Shown: positions 6,145 to 14,617, numbered from the stretch's first letter. The stretch is 26,625 bases of DNA from HK-STAS-PATE-34 sp031973435 (GCA_031973435.1 DALYDA010000009.1:1-26625), one strand, 5' to 3'. The notes: generated by a model from the sequence alone, not told the origin. Numbers and translations are program-made.

Positions 6145-8358
6145 ATGAAAAATCTTATCAAAAAACTAGGCGTTGCGATTCTACTTGGAGTTGTAACTTT
6201 TGCTCAAGCAGGAGTATCTTCTGCTGCTTGGACAAATCTAAACACAGATCCACAAGATCTTGAAACAGTCACAGTTCGTAACTCAACAGATGAGGGTACT
6301 TGTGATGACTGTGGAGACTGGGGGAATTCTACAACAGCATCTGATGGCGATGTTATTGCAATAGCGATTTATTACCATGTTACAGGCGCATCTTCTGCGG
6401 ACGACCTACGTTTCAAACTAGATACTCCTTCAGGACAATCTGAAACAGCGTCTTCTGTAACTATCAAAGGTACAGTTGTTGCAGACAACGCAAACGCAGT
6501 TTCACAAACAGTAACAGTGTATCTTCCAGATGATGGACGACTTACATATGTTGCAAACTCAGCAAAGTGGTATCCAGACCAAACAGATGAGCCAGAGAAC
6601 CCACCATTTGACGATTTTGATATGTTCGATGCAAACGGAGGAAGTGTCGGTACTGTCGGAACAGGATGGTCACACCAAGGTTCACTTGTTGTGAGCTATA
6701 CAGTTGATGTTGAAGGTGCAGACCTTTCAAACCCAGACGTAGAAACAGACGAAGCAACATCAGTTGATGCTGACTCAACAACTCTAAACGGAGACCTTGT
6801 TGACCTAGGAGGAGACAGTTCTGCGACAGTTTGGTTCGAATGGGGAACTAGTGAAGGTTCACTAGACAACGACACATCTACCTCAACTCTCTCTGACACA
6901 ACTACTTTCTCAAAATCTATTACTTCACTAGATGAAGGTGAGACTTACTACTTCCGTGCGGTTGCACAAAATGACGAGGGTACATCATACGGAGTTGTAA
7001 AAGATTTCTACATACCAAACAACAACGATGGTGGAAACAATGACACACTAACAGTGTCTACTCTATCTGAGGACAATGTAGATGAAAACTCTGCTGAATT
7101 AAATGCTGAAGTTGAAGCAGGAGATCATGATGTAGATACATGTTGGTTTGATTGGGGTACTGATGAAGATGACCTCGACGAAACAGAAAATGTAGATTGT
7201 GATATAAACAACGGCGACACAGAAAATTTCTCAGAAACAATCACAGGACTAAACGACAACGAAACATATTATTTCCAAGCTTGTGCAGAAGACACATCTG
7301 GAGATGAAGATTGTGGGTCTATACAATCTTTCGATACAGATAATGGTAATACTGACAACGATGACAATGATAATGACAACAATGACTTTGAAGCAGGAGA
7401 TGCTCCTTCAGTTGTAACAACAGTTGCAACAGGGATAACATCTAGCTCTTCTAAGCTAAACGGTCTTATGACTGACAGTGCAGGAGAAACTACTTATGGA
7501 TTTTATGAATGGGGAACTTCTACAAGTCTTCCTTTCACAACAGCTGAGCAAACACTCGGAACTACTGACGGAATAACATTCTGGAGTACAGTTTCAGGGC
7601 TTGCACCAAACACAACATATTACTTCCGCGCTTGTGTTAAGAACACAAACGGGACAGATTGTGGAGATATCCTTTCATTTAAAACACTTGGATCATCAAC
7701 AGTCTATACATATGTACCACCAGTTACAACTACTGTAGTAACTTCTGGGGTAGGTTCAACTGGAGCAGGATTTATCCTTCTTACAATACAAGCACCACAA
7801 AGTGATGTATGTACAGGAGACACTCTGGAGTTCGATGTAGAATGGGACAATACTTCAGGACGTGATCTTGAAGACGTAGTTCTACAGATCGCACTTCAAA
7901 ACGGAGTAGACTTCGTTAGAACAAGTAGTGGTGACTACGTAGACGAAGATCACACTATCGTTTATGAGATAGGAGATCTAAACAGAGGTGAATCTGACAA
8001 CCTTACTTTCGAAGTAAGAATCAACAGTAAGGCTGATACAACAGAACCTCTAGTTTCTACAGCAGTAATGTCATTTACAAACCCTATAACAGAGGCACAA
8101 GATGACGTTATAGCTTATGACCTTGTTGACCTTTCTAGATGTGGATCTGCTCTTGGAGCGTTTGCACTATTTGGAGGAGACTTTGGAATATTCTGGATAC
8201 TACTATTTATAATCCTTATCCTTCTAATCATCCTTCTTGTTAGAACTCTCTACAAGAAACCAAAGACAGAAGTTTATGGAGCATATGTTCCACCAATGCC
8301 AAGTGAGACAAATTACTCAAATGGCGCTGGGCAAGCTCCAAACGGACTTCCTAGATAA
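6145..8358 (+). CDS. Surface protein with FN3-like modules and C-terminal anchor
   Basis: This 737-residue exported protein starts MKNLIKKLGVAILLGVV, with a signal peptide cleaved near SSAA (about residue 27). A beta-rich N-terminal domain with a CDDC motif is followed by three similar modules (about 190-290, 300-400 and 410-525). Each has the signature FxWGTS ... TYYFRAxAxNxxGT ... FxT of fibronectin type III-like repeats common in bacterial surface proteins. Asp/Asn-rich linkers separate them. A DUF11-like domain follows (SDVCTGDTLEFDVEWDNTSG onward, about 565-655). One membrane helix (about 680-702) and a short basic, Pro-rich cytoplasmic tail end the protein. It is strongly acidic outside the membrane. 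The architecture suggests an abundant cell-envelope or S-layer-like protein; binding target unknown. A strong promoter and terminator make it monocistronic. Confidence 0.85.
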   Translation: MKNLIKKLGVAILLGVVTFAQAGVSSAAWTNLNTDPQDLETVTVRNSTDEGTCDDCGDWGNSTTASDGDVIAIAIYYHVTGASSADDLRFKLDTPSGQSETASSVTIKGTVVADNANAVSQTVTVYLPDDGRLTYVANSAKWYPDQTDEPENPPFDDFDMFDANGGSVGTVGTGWSHQGSLVVSYTVDVEGADLSNPDVETDEATSVDADSTTLNGDLVDLGGDSSATVWFEWGTSEGSLDNDTSTSTLSDTTTFSKSITSLDEGETYYFRAVAQNDEGTSYGVVKDFYIPNNNDGGNNDTLTVSTLSEDNVDENSAELNAEVEAGDHDVDTCWFDWGTDEDDLDETENVDCDINNGDTENFSETITGLNDNETYYFQACAEDTSGDEDCGSIQSFDTDNGNTDNDDNDNDNNDFEAGDAPSVVTTVATGITSSSSKLNGLMTDSAGETTYGFYEWGTSTSLPFTTAEQTLGTTDGITFWSTVSGLAPNTTYYFRACVKNTNGTDCGDILSFKTLGSSTVYTYVPPVTTTVVTSGVGSTGAGFILLTIQAPQSDVCTGDTLEFDVEWDNTSGRDLEDVVLQIALQNGVDFVRTSSGDYVDEDHTIVYEIGDLNRGESDNLTFEVRINSKADTTEPLVSTAVMSFTNPITEAQDDVIAYDLVDLSRCGSALGAFALFGGDFGIFWILLFIILILLIILLVRTLYKKPKTEVYGAYVPPMPSETNYSNGAGQAPNGLPR

Positions 8359-8369
8359 CAAATTTAGCA

Positions 8370-8400
8370 AAAATACCTCGGTTAAACCCGAGGTATTTTT
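8370..8400 (+). terminator. Terminator after the surface-protein gene
   Basis: A perfect 12-bp stem (AAAATACCTCGG, 8370-8381, with 8388-8399), a 6-base loop and a T-run. tsaE starts only 18 bases later. Confidence 0.9.
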
Positions 8401-8404
8401 GTGC

Positions 8405-8410
8405 TATTGT
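8405..8410 (+). promoter_or_regulatory. Possible -10 for tsaE
   Basis: TATTGT lies 8 bases before the tsaE ATG, so the transcript would begin about one base before the start codon. The -35 candidate (TTAAAC, 8382-8387, 17-base spacing) falls in the terminator loop and is weak. Confidence 0.35.
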
Positions 8411-8418
8411 AACGATGT

Positions 8419-8868
8419 ATGGAAAAAATATTTCATGTCACGGACATAAAAAGCATTGCAAGAGAAATTCTGATCAATATAGAAAGTTATACAAAAGAGA
8501 GTAAGTCAGCAACTGTTGTCACGCTGAGTGGAGATCTTGGCGCTGGGAAAACAACACTTGTGTCAGATATTGCCAAACTATTTTCTATAAAAGAAAATGT
8601 AGTTTCTCCGACTTATGTAATCATGAAAAAATATCCAGTCTCTTGGAAAGGAATAGAAAATTTCTATCATATAGATGCATATAGAATCGAAAAGGAAGAC
8701 GAGATACTCATTCTCGGATGGGAAGAAATAGTTTCAAATCCAGCCAATTTGGTGTTTGTGGAGTGGCCAGAAAAAATACAAAATCATATTCCGAAAAATC
8801 ATATAGAAATAAAACTTTCTCACAAAAGTGAAGAGGAAAGAGAGATAACCCTGACTAAAATTGCGTAG
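8419..8868 (+). CDS. tsaE: tRNA t6A biosynthesis ATPase TsaE
   Basis: TsaE is the ATPase subunit that supports TsaB/TsaD in making N6-threonylcarbamoyladenosine at position 37 of ANN-decoding tRNAs. The 149-residue protein has Walker A SGDLGAGKTT (37-46), the switch segment VVSPTYVIMKKY, the conserved YHIDAYRIE and the motif VFVEWPEKI, all in family order. tsaB and tsaD are not adjacent. The retron promoter begins right after its stop codon. Confidence 0.95.
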   Translation: MEKIFHVTDIKSIAREILINIESYTKESKSATVVTLSGDLGAGKTTLVSDIAKLFSIKENVVSPTYVIMKKYPVSWKGIENFYHIDAYRIEKEDEILILGWEEIVSNPANLVFVEWPEKIQNHIPKNHIEIKLSHKSEEEREITLTKIA

Positions 8869-8869
8869 T

Positions 8870-8897
8870 TTGACATTGGGTAAAATTACTGTAATCT
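8870..8897 (+). promoter_or_regulatory. Promoter of the retron-like ncRNA/RT operon
   Basis: TTGACA (8870-8875), 16-base spacer and TAATCT (8892-8897). The predicted start is about 8904, nine bases before the candidate a1 arm. The -35 begins two bases after the tsaE stop codon. Confidence 0.65.
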
Positions 8898-8903
8898 TAT
8901 GGT

Positions 8904-9168
8904 AAATAAATCAATCTGGCGGGCTACAGGGGCTTGTATTCCTGAACGAGCGAAAGCTCAAAAGGGGTGGTGAGTATCTTGCCACTTTCGTGATGCATGG
9001 GGTCGCGTTGACGACAAGCTTGCAGACGATACATTACATTTCAGTTTCTTCGAACCTCGGCGCAATTCATTCCCTCGGGAAATGAGAGTGTAGTCGGTGT
9101 TCACATGAAATCGAGAAGCAACCTGCTATACACTAGTTTTTATACTAGTGTATAGCACCCCCAGAATT
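8904..9168 (+). ncRNA. Retron-like msr-msd RNA (candidate)
   Basis: The gap of about 330 bases before the RT gene carries layered structure. The outermost arms 8913-8923 (AATCTGGCGGG) and 9158-9168 (CCCCCAGAATT) can pair over about ten base pairs with two single-base bulges, the place and role of retron a1/a2 repeats. Inside, 8932-8937 pairs with 9014-9019. That stem encloses a GAGC-GAAA-GCTC hairpin (8948-8959) and an 8-bp stem with a 3-base loop (8967-8985). Further pairings lie in 9048-9118. The 3' part ends in a perfect 14-bp hairpin (9124-9137 with 9144-9157), as expected for an msd stem. I could not fix the branching guanosine or the msr/msd boundary by eye. Confidence 0.6.
9124..9157 (+). 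repeat. Perfect 14-bp hairpin, candidate msd stem
   Basis: TGCTATACACTAGT (9124-9137) is exactly complementary to 9144-9157 with a 6-base loop. There is no T-run after it, so it is not a terminator. It lies immediately inside the candidate a2 arm. Confidence 0.85.
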
Positions 9169-9197
9169 CATCATTGAAAACTTAAAACTTATAGATT

Positions 9198-10706
9198 ATG
9201 GAAAAAACACCAGTTTACCCAAAGGGGCCTGTTAGGCTTATTGCGGAAATGCTCGGTGTTTATCCAAGTATAATCACCAACGCAAAAGAAAATAACCATT
9301 ATAAAAGATGGTACAAAAAGAAAAATAGCGGGAAAGGGTACAGACCCATAGACGAACCTTACGAAGATCTTGCTCGTGCACAGTTTCTAATCTATCAAAA
9401 ACTTTTGATGAAGATTTACAAAAGAGATGATCTGTATAACGAGGCAATCTTTGGAGGTGTTCTTGGTCGGAGTCCAAAGCAAAATGCAATGTATCACGCC
9501 ATGGGATCTCCAAAGCTTTTCTTTTACCGTTTTGATTTCAAAAGTGCTTTTCCTTCAGTAAAAAGAGAACATGTATTTTCCTTTTGGAAAAAACTTTTAT
9601 TGGACGAAGTAGATCTATATAGAAAACAATATAGATATTACAAGGAAGTCCTTGCTCCACTTAGAGCAAGAAGCCTGAAAAGAAAACCAAACGGAAGTCG
9701 CTCTCGTGAACTCGAGGAGCACCAAAAAAGGTGGAAGAAGTACTATGAACTTCGCTCGGAGGCGAAAAAAACATCAAACTGGACAAACTATCATCAGTAC
9801 AAAACGAAACTGTTCGCCAGTCCGAAAAACCTCAAGATTTTACGAAAGTACAAAAAGGAGGGGGTGAAGAGTTGGTGGGATGTTTATAATAAATACCCAC
9901 TAATTCCAAACAGAACATCCAAGTGGTTCAGAAAGTTAGTAACCGATGGAAACAATCTACTTGTAGAAGATATAGTAGACCGGACAGCAAAACTGCTCTC
10001 GGAACTAACATCTATGGAGGGCAACAAGGGCATGGCCCAAGGAGCGACAACTTCCATGATGATGCTCAATCTCATAGTTTCTAAAGAGAAAATTCTCCCA
10101 AAAATCCGAAAATTTTTTTCGGAGAAGTATCCGACAGTTCCAACGAAAGTAAGTATTTATGTTGACGATATAACCATTTCAACAAACAAAAGACTTTCGC
10201 TTGAGGACGAGATGGAAATTGTGAGGATAGTAGAAAACGTTGGGATTTTCAAAATTGCAAAGGAAAAAACTTTGAGATTTGACCGAGTTTCTCATTCTCC
10301 TGTAGTTACTGGATATAGGATAGTTACCAAAAATCTTCCGTTCCAAGAAGTAGAGTGGATGATGAAGGACGGCACAAAATCTGAGAGAAAAGCAGTCAAA
10401 AACTGTTTGGAGAAAAAGAGACCATGGAAAGTAGATAAAGTTACTGTTCCAAAAGCCAGGCTCAAAAAAGCTAGAGGAATGATAAGGAGGGCCCTTGAGT
10501 CACCAGTTGACGACCCGATACACCAACGACTTTTGGGGTATATGAATTGGGTTTTTACTGGAAGGAAGGAATCAGAGCTTCCCGGATATGTAAAAAATAT
10601 TTGGGATGTGTATAAAAATATTTTTATGCCAAAACCCGAAGTTCCGGAAAAACCAAAATGTTATATTTACGACGATGAAGCAGATGATTGCGGTCCCTTT
10701 GATTAA
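9198..10706 (+). CDS. Retron-type reverse transcriptase with large insertion
   Basis: The 502-residue enzyme should copy the upstream RNA into branched msDNA if this is a true retron. RT motifs in order: GYRPIDEPYEDLARAQFLI (about 47-65), the retron motif NAxxH as NAMYH (96-100), motif A FDFKSAFPSV with D113, motif B QGATTS (281-286), catalytic YVDD (321-324), and the retron VTG motif (370-372) in SPVVTGYRIV. NAxxH plus VTG separates retron RTs from DGR and group II intron enzymes. Motifs A and B are about 165 residues apart, roughly 100 more than usual. The insert is Lys/Arg/Tyr/Trp-rich and may bind RNA. The C-terminus ends in an acidic tail. Retron RTs are usually 300-400 residues. The ATG has no clear Shine-Dalgarno and lies 29 bases after the a2 arm. 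Confidence 0.9.
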   Translation: MEKTPVYPKGPVRLIAEMLGVYPSIITNAKENNHYKRWYKKKNSGKGYRPIDEPYEDLARAQFLIYQKLLMKIYKRDDLYNEAIFGGVLGRSPKQNAMYHAMGSPKLFFYRFDFKSAFPSVKREHVFSFWKKLLLDEVDLYRKQYRYYKEVLAPLRARSLKRKPNGSRSRELEEHQKRWKKYYELRSEAKKTSNWTNYHQYKTKLFASPKNLKILRKYKKEGVKSWWDVYNKYPLIPNRTSKWFRKLVTDGNNLLVEDIVDRTAKLLSELTSMEGNKGMAQGATTSMMMLNLIVSKEKILPKIRKFFSEKYPTVPTKVSIYVDDITISTNKRLSLEDEMEIVRIVENVGIFKIAKEKTLRFDRVSHSPVVTGYRIVTKNLPFQEVEWMMKDGTKSERKAVKNCLEKKRPWKVDKVTVPKARLKKARGMIRRALESPVDDPIHQRLLGYMNWVFTGRKESELPGYVKNIWDVYKNIFMPKPEVPEKPKCYIYDDEADDCGPFD

Positions 10707-10720
10707 CAAAGGGATTTTTT
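10694..10720 (+). terminator. Terminator of the retron-like operon
   Basis: TCCCTTTG (10694-10701) pairs with CAAAGGGA (10707-10714), followed by six T. The hairpin overlaps the RT stop codon, so the RT ends its transcription unit. Confidence 0.88.
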
Positions 10721-10722
10721 AT

Positions 10723-10751
10723 TTGACAGTCCGTCTTTATAAATGTGGAAT
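10723..10751 (+). promoter_or_regulatory. Promoter upstream of the 209-residue unknown
   Basis: TTGACA (10723-10728), 17-base spacer, TGGAAT (10746-10751). The -35 is perfect, the -10 matches four of six. It argues that the next gene is not in the retron operon. Confidence 0.5.
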
Positions 10752-10771
10752 CTCCAAAAATCTAGAGTTCT

Positions 10772-11401
10772 ATGAGTCAAAAAGTTTTCCTTTCAGATAG
10801 TGTCGACATGCTCGACGTCCAAGGGATACCGTTTTACAAAGTAATCCAAATTATGAAAATAGTTCTATCCTGTGCGAAGGGTAAGACTGACATGGTCGAC
10901 AGAAAAGACCAAGAAAGAGGATATTTCCATGTATCAAAAATCAAACGGTCTGGGCAAATTGAGCTCCTTCCTGAGTTCACAGTTCCTTTTGGAGACATAC
11001 CAGAAGGTTGGTCAGAGAAGTATTTTTTTCTTGCGGGGGAAGATAAGCCAAAAAGAATTTATCTGAATCTTATAAATGATCACACAACATCCTACGAGAG
11101 TCGTTGTGAAGATACGGAAAAATACCCACCATTTGGTGCGTGGGGTGGTGCTATCCTTGCTGACTACCTTGTTTTTGAAGGAGGAAAGAAAATTGTTCGT
11201 TCAAGTTTCGTTTTATCATTTTCAGGAATGCCTGAGCTTATCGACGAGGCCAAGATGGTCTCAGTTGGCGAGACCATCGCTCGTTTGGCAAACGTGAAAA
11301 TGGTGGAGACAGATGCGCACAAAAGAAATCCTTATTGGAAGGAAATATTTGAGGAATCATGGACAACAATCTTGGTACTAAAGCAAAAAGACCTGTTTTG
11401 A
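10772..11401 (+). CDS. Unknown protein, 209 residues
   Basis: I do not recognise this protein. It is soluble, mixed alpha/beta by appearance, with no signal peptide or membrane segment. Notable stretches are KYPPFGAWGGAILADYLVFEGGKK in the middle and FVLSFSGMPELIDEAKMVSVGETIARLANVKM near the end. Neither matches a catalytic motif I know. It is flanked by its own promoter and terminator, so it need not belong to the retron upstream, though proximity leaves a role as a retron partner possible. It ends with TGA, which argues against TGA recoding. Confidence 0.75.
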   Translation: MSQKVFLSDSVDMLDVQGIPFYKVIQIMKIVLSCAKGKTDMVDRKDQERGYFHVSKIKRSGQIELLPEFTVPFGDIPEGWSEKYFFLAGEDKPKRIYLNLINDHTTSYESRCEDTEKYPPFGAWGGAILADYLVFEGGKKIVRSSFVLSFSGMPELIDEAKMVSVGETIARLANVKMVETDAHKRNPYWKEIFEESWTTILVLKQKDLF

Positions 11402-11413
11402 TACAGGTTTTTT
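11391..11413 (+). terminator. Terminator after the 209-residue unknown
   Basis: ACCTGT (11391-11396) pairs with ACAGGT (11403-11408), with a T-run directly after. The stem overlaps the last codons of the gene. Confidence 0.75.
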
Positions 11414-11440
11414 ATTTTTTAATATATAAGCACACAGTGC

Positions 11441-11446
11441 TATACT
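11441..11446 (+). promoter_or_regulatory. Probable -10 of polA
   Basis: TATACT lies 11 bases before the polA ATG, giving a leader of only a few bases. No clear -35 at the right distance. Confidence 0.4.
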
Positions 11447-11457
11447 CCATGTAGCTT

Positions 11458-13890
11458 ATGAAGGAAAAGGAAACTGAGTCCTTAAAAAAGGGCACAAAAA
11501 AACCTCTAGAAAGTAAGGCCAAAAAGGAGATTTTGGTGATTTTGGATGCCCATGCTGTCATACACCGCGCATATCACGCTCTTCCCGAGTTCACGACCTC
11601 TTCTGGAGAGCCTACAGGGGCACTCTACGGTATATGTACTATGCTTCTGAAGATCATCACAGACTTCAATCCCTCATACATCGTAGCGGCATATGACCGA
11701 CCAGAGGCAACATTTCGTCATGAAAGTTATGACAACTACAAGGCTGGACGAGCCAAGGCCGACCCAGCGCTCGTTCGACAACTAGAGTCCTCAAAAAAAA
11801 TATTTGAAGCGTTCCACATACCAGTTATTTCATCGAGTGGTTTCGAGGCAGACGATGTTGTCGGAACAATAGTAGAGGAAACAAAAAAGATAAAAAATCT
11901 TGAGGTTATTATTGCGTCTGGGGATATGGATACACTTCAGTTGATCCAAGGAAAACGTGTAAAAGTTTTCACTTTAAAAAAGGGAATCACAGACACTATT
12001 GTGTATGACGAAGATGCTGTTATAGAAAGATATGGTTTTTCTCCAGATCAACTTCGTGATTACAAAGGTTTGCGAGGGGACCCATCTGACAACATCATCG
12101 GTATCGCAGGTGTAGGAGAAAAAACTGCAACAACCCTCATCCACAAATTCAAAACCATCGAGAACATGTACAAGGAAATGAAAAAATCTGGGTTCGATCC
12201 AAAGAGTTGTGGTATTACAAGTAGAATATACGAGATAATCCTAGAAAACGAAGAAGAAGCAAAATTCTCAAAAGAACTCGCGACCATACGAAGAGACGCT
12301 CCGATAAATTTCATTCTACCGAGCACAACTTTTAGAGACGGAGTGGATATAGACATGGTTTTGAAAGTGCTAAGAGAATACGAATTTCGGTCACTGACGA
12401 CTCGAATAGAAAACATGTTTGGTGATAAAGAATCTTTCAAGGTAGTGTCGGAAGATATAGACAAGGAAGAGGAAGTAGAAGGAGATTTCCAGTCTCTGTG
12501 TGTTGGATTGTGGCTTCTAAACTCTGAGAAGTCTGGTCCATCAAAGATAGACGTACTCACTTACACTAAAGCAAAAACTTTTAATGATGCAAAAGTAAAA
12601 ATAGAAGCAGATATAAAGGTAAACAACCTAGACTATGTTTATCACAACATAGAACTTCCTATCATCCCTGTTATAAACGAGATGAAAGATACTGGAATAA
12701 AAGTGGATGTAAAGTACCTAGAAACTCTGAGCAAAAAATACCACAAAGAATTAGATATACTGGAAAAGAAAATAACTGAACTTGCTGGAGAGTCATTTAA
12801 CATAAACTCTCCAAAACAACTTGGCGATATCCTTTTCGATAAACTCGGGCTAAAACCAGAGGGAGGAAAAAGAATGGCAAAAACAGGAGGAGGAGCAAGA
12901 TCAACCCGGGAAAGTGAGCTCGACAAGCTCCGCGGTGTTCACCCTATAATCGAATTTGTTTTTGAATACAGAGAACTACAAAAATTACTTTCCACATACA
13001 TAGACGCGCTGCCTACTTTGGTAAAAGAAGACAGTAGGATACACGCGACATGGAACCAAGCCGGCACAACAACAGGGAGGTTCTCTTCACTTGACCCAAA
13101 CCTTCAGAATATTCCGACAAAAACAGAACTAGGAAAAGCTATCAGAAATGCTTTTGTTTCAGATGAAGGAAAGATGTTTGTTTCGTTCGATTATTCTCAG
13201 ATAGAACTTCGAGTGCTCGCTGTGCTTTCAGGAGACACATACCTACGAAAAGTTTTTGAAGAAGAAAAAGATGTGCACACTGCTGTTGCGATGAAAGTTT
13301 TTGGAGTATCACAAGATGAAGTGACAAGTGAGATGCGAAGACGAGCAAAAATAATAAACTTCGGGATACTCTACGGTATGGGAGTAAATGCTCTAAAGAC
13401 AAATCTCGGGAGTACTCGCGACGAAGCGCAAGAATTCTACAATAATTACTTCGCACAATTTCCAACAATAAGAGAATATCTCGATGGTATAAAAAACTTT
13501 GCAAAGACACATGGTTTTACAGAGACCCTTTTTGGCAGAAGAAGACAATTTCCTGGAATCCGATCTAGGATCCCTTTCATAGTCGCTATGGCAGAGAGGA
13601 TGGCTATCAATGCACCTATCCAAGGCACAGCAGCAGATCTCATAAAGATATCTATAAAAGAAGTCGACGAATATCTAAAGAAAAACAACATGCACAAAAA
13701 AGCAAAGTTGGTTTTGCAGGTACATGACGAACTAGTTTATGAAGTAGACAAAGATATAGCAGAGGACATCTCAAAAGACATAAAAGACATAATGAAAAAT
13801 GCAGTTCCAGAAGAGTTTGTTTCAAAAACCGGAGGAGTGCCGCTAGACGTCCATGTTTCTGTTGGAAAAAACTGGGGGGAACTAAAATAG
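11458..13890 (+). CDS. polA: DNA polymerase I, lacking proofreading domain
   Basis: This polymerase fills gaps and removes primers in repair and replication. The 810-residue protein starts with a Lys/Glu-rich extension (1-23), then the 5'-3' flap-exonuclease domain (about 24-320). That domain includes DAHAVIHRAYHAL, AAYDRPEATFRH, FEADDVVGTIV and the helix-hairpin-helix GIAGVGEKTATTLI. Only about 70 residues separate it from the polymerase domain. The 3'-5' exonuclease (about 190 residues in E. coli) and its DxE motif are absent. Polymerase motifs are complete: motif A DYSQIELR (578-585), motif B with K631, F635 and Y639 in RRAKIINFGILYG, and motif C VHDELVYEV (755-763). The remaining middle segment is Glu/Lys-rich. 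Confidence 0.97.
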   Translation: MKEKETESLKKGTKKPLESKAKKEILVILDAHAVIHRAYHALPEFTTSSGEPTGALYGICTMLLKIITDFNPSYIVAAYDRPEATFRHESYDNYKAGRAKADPALVRQLESSKKIFEAFHIPVISSSGFEADDVVGTIVEETKKIKNLEVIIASGDMDTLQLIQGKRVKVFTLKKGITDTIVYDEDAVIERYGFSPDQLRDYKGLRGDPSDNIIGIAGVGEKTATTLIHKFKTIENMYKEMKKSGFDPKSCGITSRIYEIILENEEEAKFSKELATIRRDAPINFILPSTTFRDGVDIDMVLKVLREYEFRSLTTRIENMFGDKESFKVVSEDIDKEEEVEGDFQSLCVGLWLLNSEKSGPSKIDVLTYTKAKTFNDAKVKIEADIKVNNLDYVYHNIELPIIPVINEMKDTGIKVDVKYLETLSKKYHKELDILEKKITELAGESFNINSPKQLGDILFDKLGLKPEGGKRMAKTGGGARSTRESELDKLRGVHPIIEFVFEYRELQKLLSTYIDALPTLVKEDSRIHATWNQAGTTTGRFSSLDPNLQNIPTKTELGKAIRNAFVSDEGKMFVSFDYSQIELRVLAVLSGDTYLRKVFEEEKDVHTAVAMKVFGVSQDEVTSEMRRRAKIINFGILYGMGVNALKTNLGSTRDEAQEFYNNYFAQFPTIREYLDGIKNFAKTHGFTETLFGRRRQFPGIRSRIPFIVAMAERMAINAPIQGTAADLIKISIKEVDEYLKKNNMHKKAKLVLQVHDELVYEVDKDIAEDISKDIKDIMKNAVPEEFVSKTGGVPLDVHVSVGKNWGELK

Positions 13891-13967
13891 TAAATAGCGA
13901 AAAGTTCAAAGTTAACAACAATCAAAAATTAGGGTTGGATTTTAGTTTACCAACTCCATTCCTTCGG

Positions 13968-13996
13968 TTGACAAAGTGGTTGGATAGTTGTAATGT
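13968..13996 (+). promoter_or_regulatory. Possible promoter of the 193-residue unknown
   Basis: TTGACA (13968-13973), 17-base spacer, TAATGT (13991-13996). The -35 is perfect, the -10 is poor. It lies about 28 bases before the ATG. Confidence 0.4.
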
Positions 13997-14023
13997 GTCA
14001 ACAAACAATTCAATACACAGAGT

Positions 14024-14605
14024 ATGGATACAAAAGAGTTTCTTCTCAGTAAAATAATTGATACAAGTATTTCAAACCGACTAAAAAATATCTTACTTGA
14101 ACTAGATTGCACGTTTTGGTTTGAGGTACTGAAATATCCAAGATTCGACTTACCGAAGCGTAGAAACTGTGGTAAGAAGTCCTGTAACGACGTAAAGGAA
14201 ATATTGTCTGATTATAATATTGACTTACAACTATGGGATAAAATTTGCGAAAATAGAGATGCCTGGAAATACTTTCTTCCAGAATACGAATCAATCGTAA
14301 ACATTGTCAGTATCACTGAAACGGTAACATGGAGTGATTTTTCTAAACTTTACTCAGTTTTCGGTTCAGAATATCATGTCGACAATCTTAGTTGTTTCAA
14401 CTTCGTAATGCTTTCAGGGGAGCATCTAGTCAAAAGAAATACTTTACATAAAATATTGTCTTGGGATGAATACTCTGGAAAAAAGATGCCGGAACTGCGA
14501 GACAGAAAAGAATTTGAGAGATTGGTTGGGGAAATGGAGAAACTGGTTTCTCTTCATTACCAAACAGAATGTGCCCAATTCGTCGATAAGATACTTTTAG
14601 TTTAA
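14024..14605 (+). CDS. Unknown protein, 193 residues
   Basis: I do not recognise this protein. It is soluble and predicted mostly helical, rich in aromatic and charged residues, with no signal peptide. A Cys pair sits at RRNCGKKSC, too isolated to call a zinc site. It stands alone between polA and a methyltransferase-like gene, with its own weak promoter and a terminator. Base composition is slightly more AT-rich than polA. No function can be proposed. Confidence 0.7.
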   Translation: MDTKEFLLSKIIDTSISNRLKNILLELDCTFWFEVLKYPRFDLPKRRNCGKKSCNDVKEILSDYNIDLQLWDKICENRDAWKYFLPEYESIVNIVSITETVTWSDFSKLYSVFGSEYHVDNLSCFNFVMLSGEHLVKRNTLHKILSWDEYSGKKMPELRDRKEFERLVGEMEKLVSLHYQTECAQFVDKILLV

Positions 14606-14617
14606 AGGAATATTTTT

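Noticed and set aside
9198..10706. RT as a DGR, group II intron or LINE-like enzyme
   Set aside because: Motif B is QGATTS, not the SQ type of DGRs; no maturase or HNH domain follows; no template/variable repeat pair or intron domain V seen; NAxxH and VTG point to retrons.
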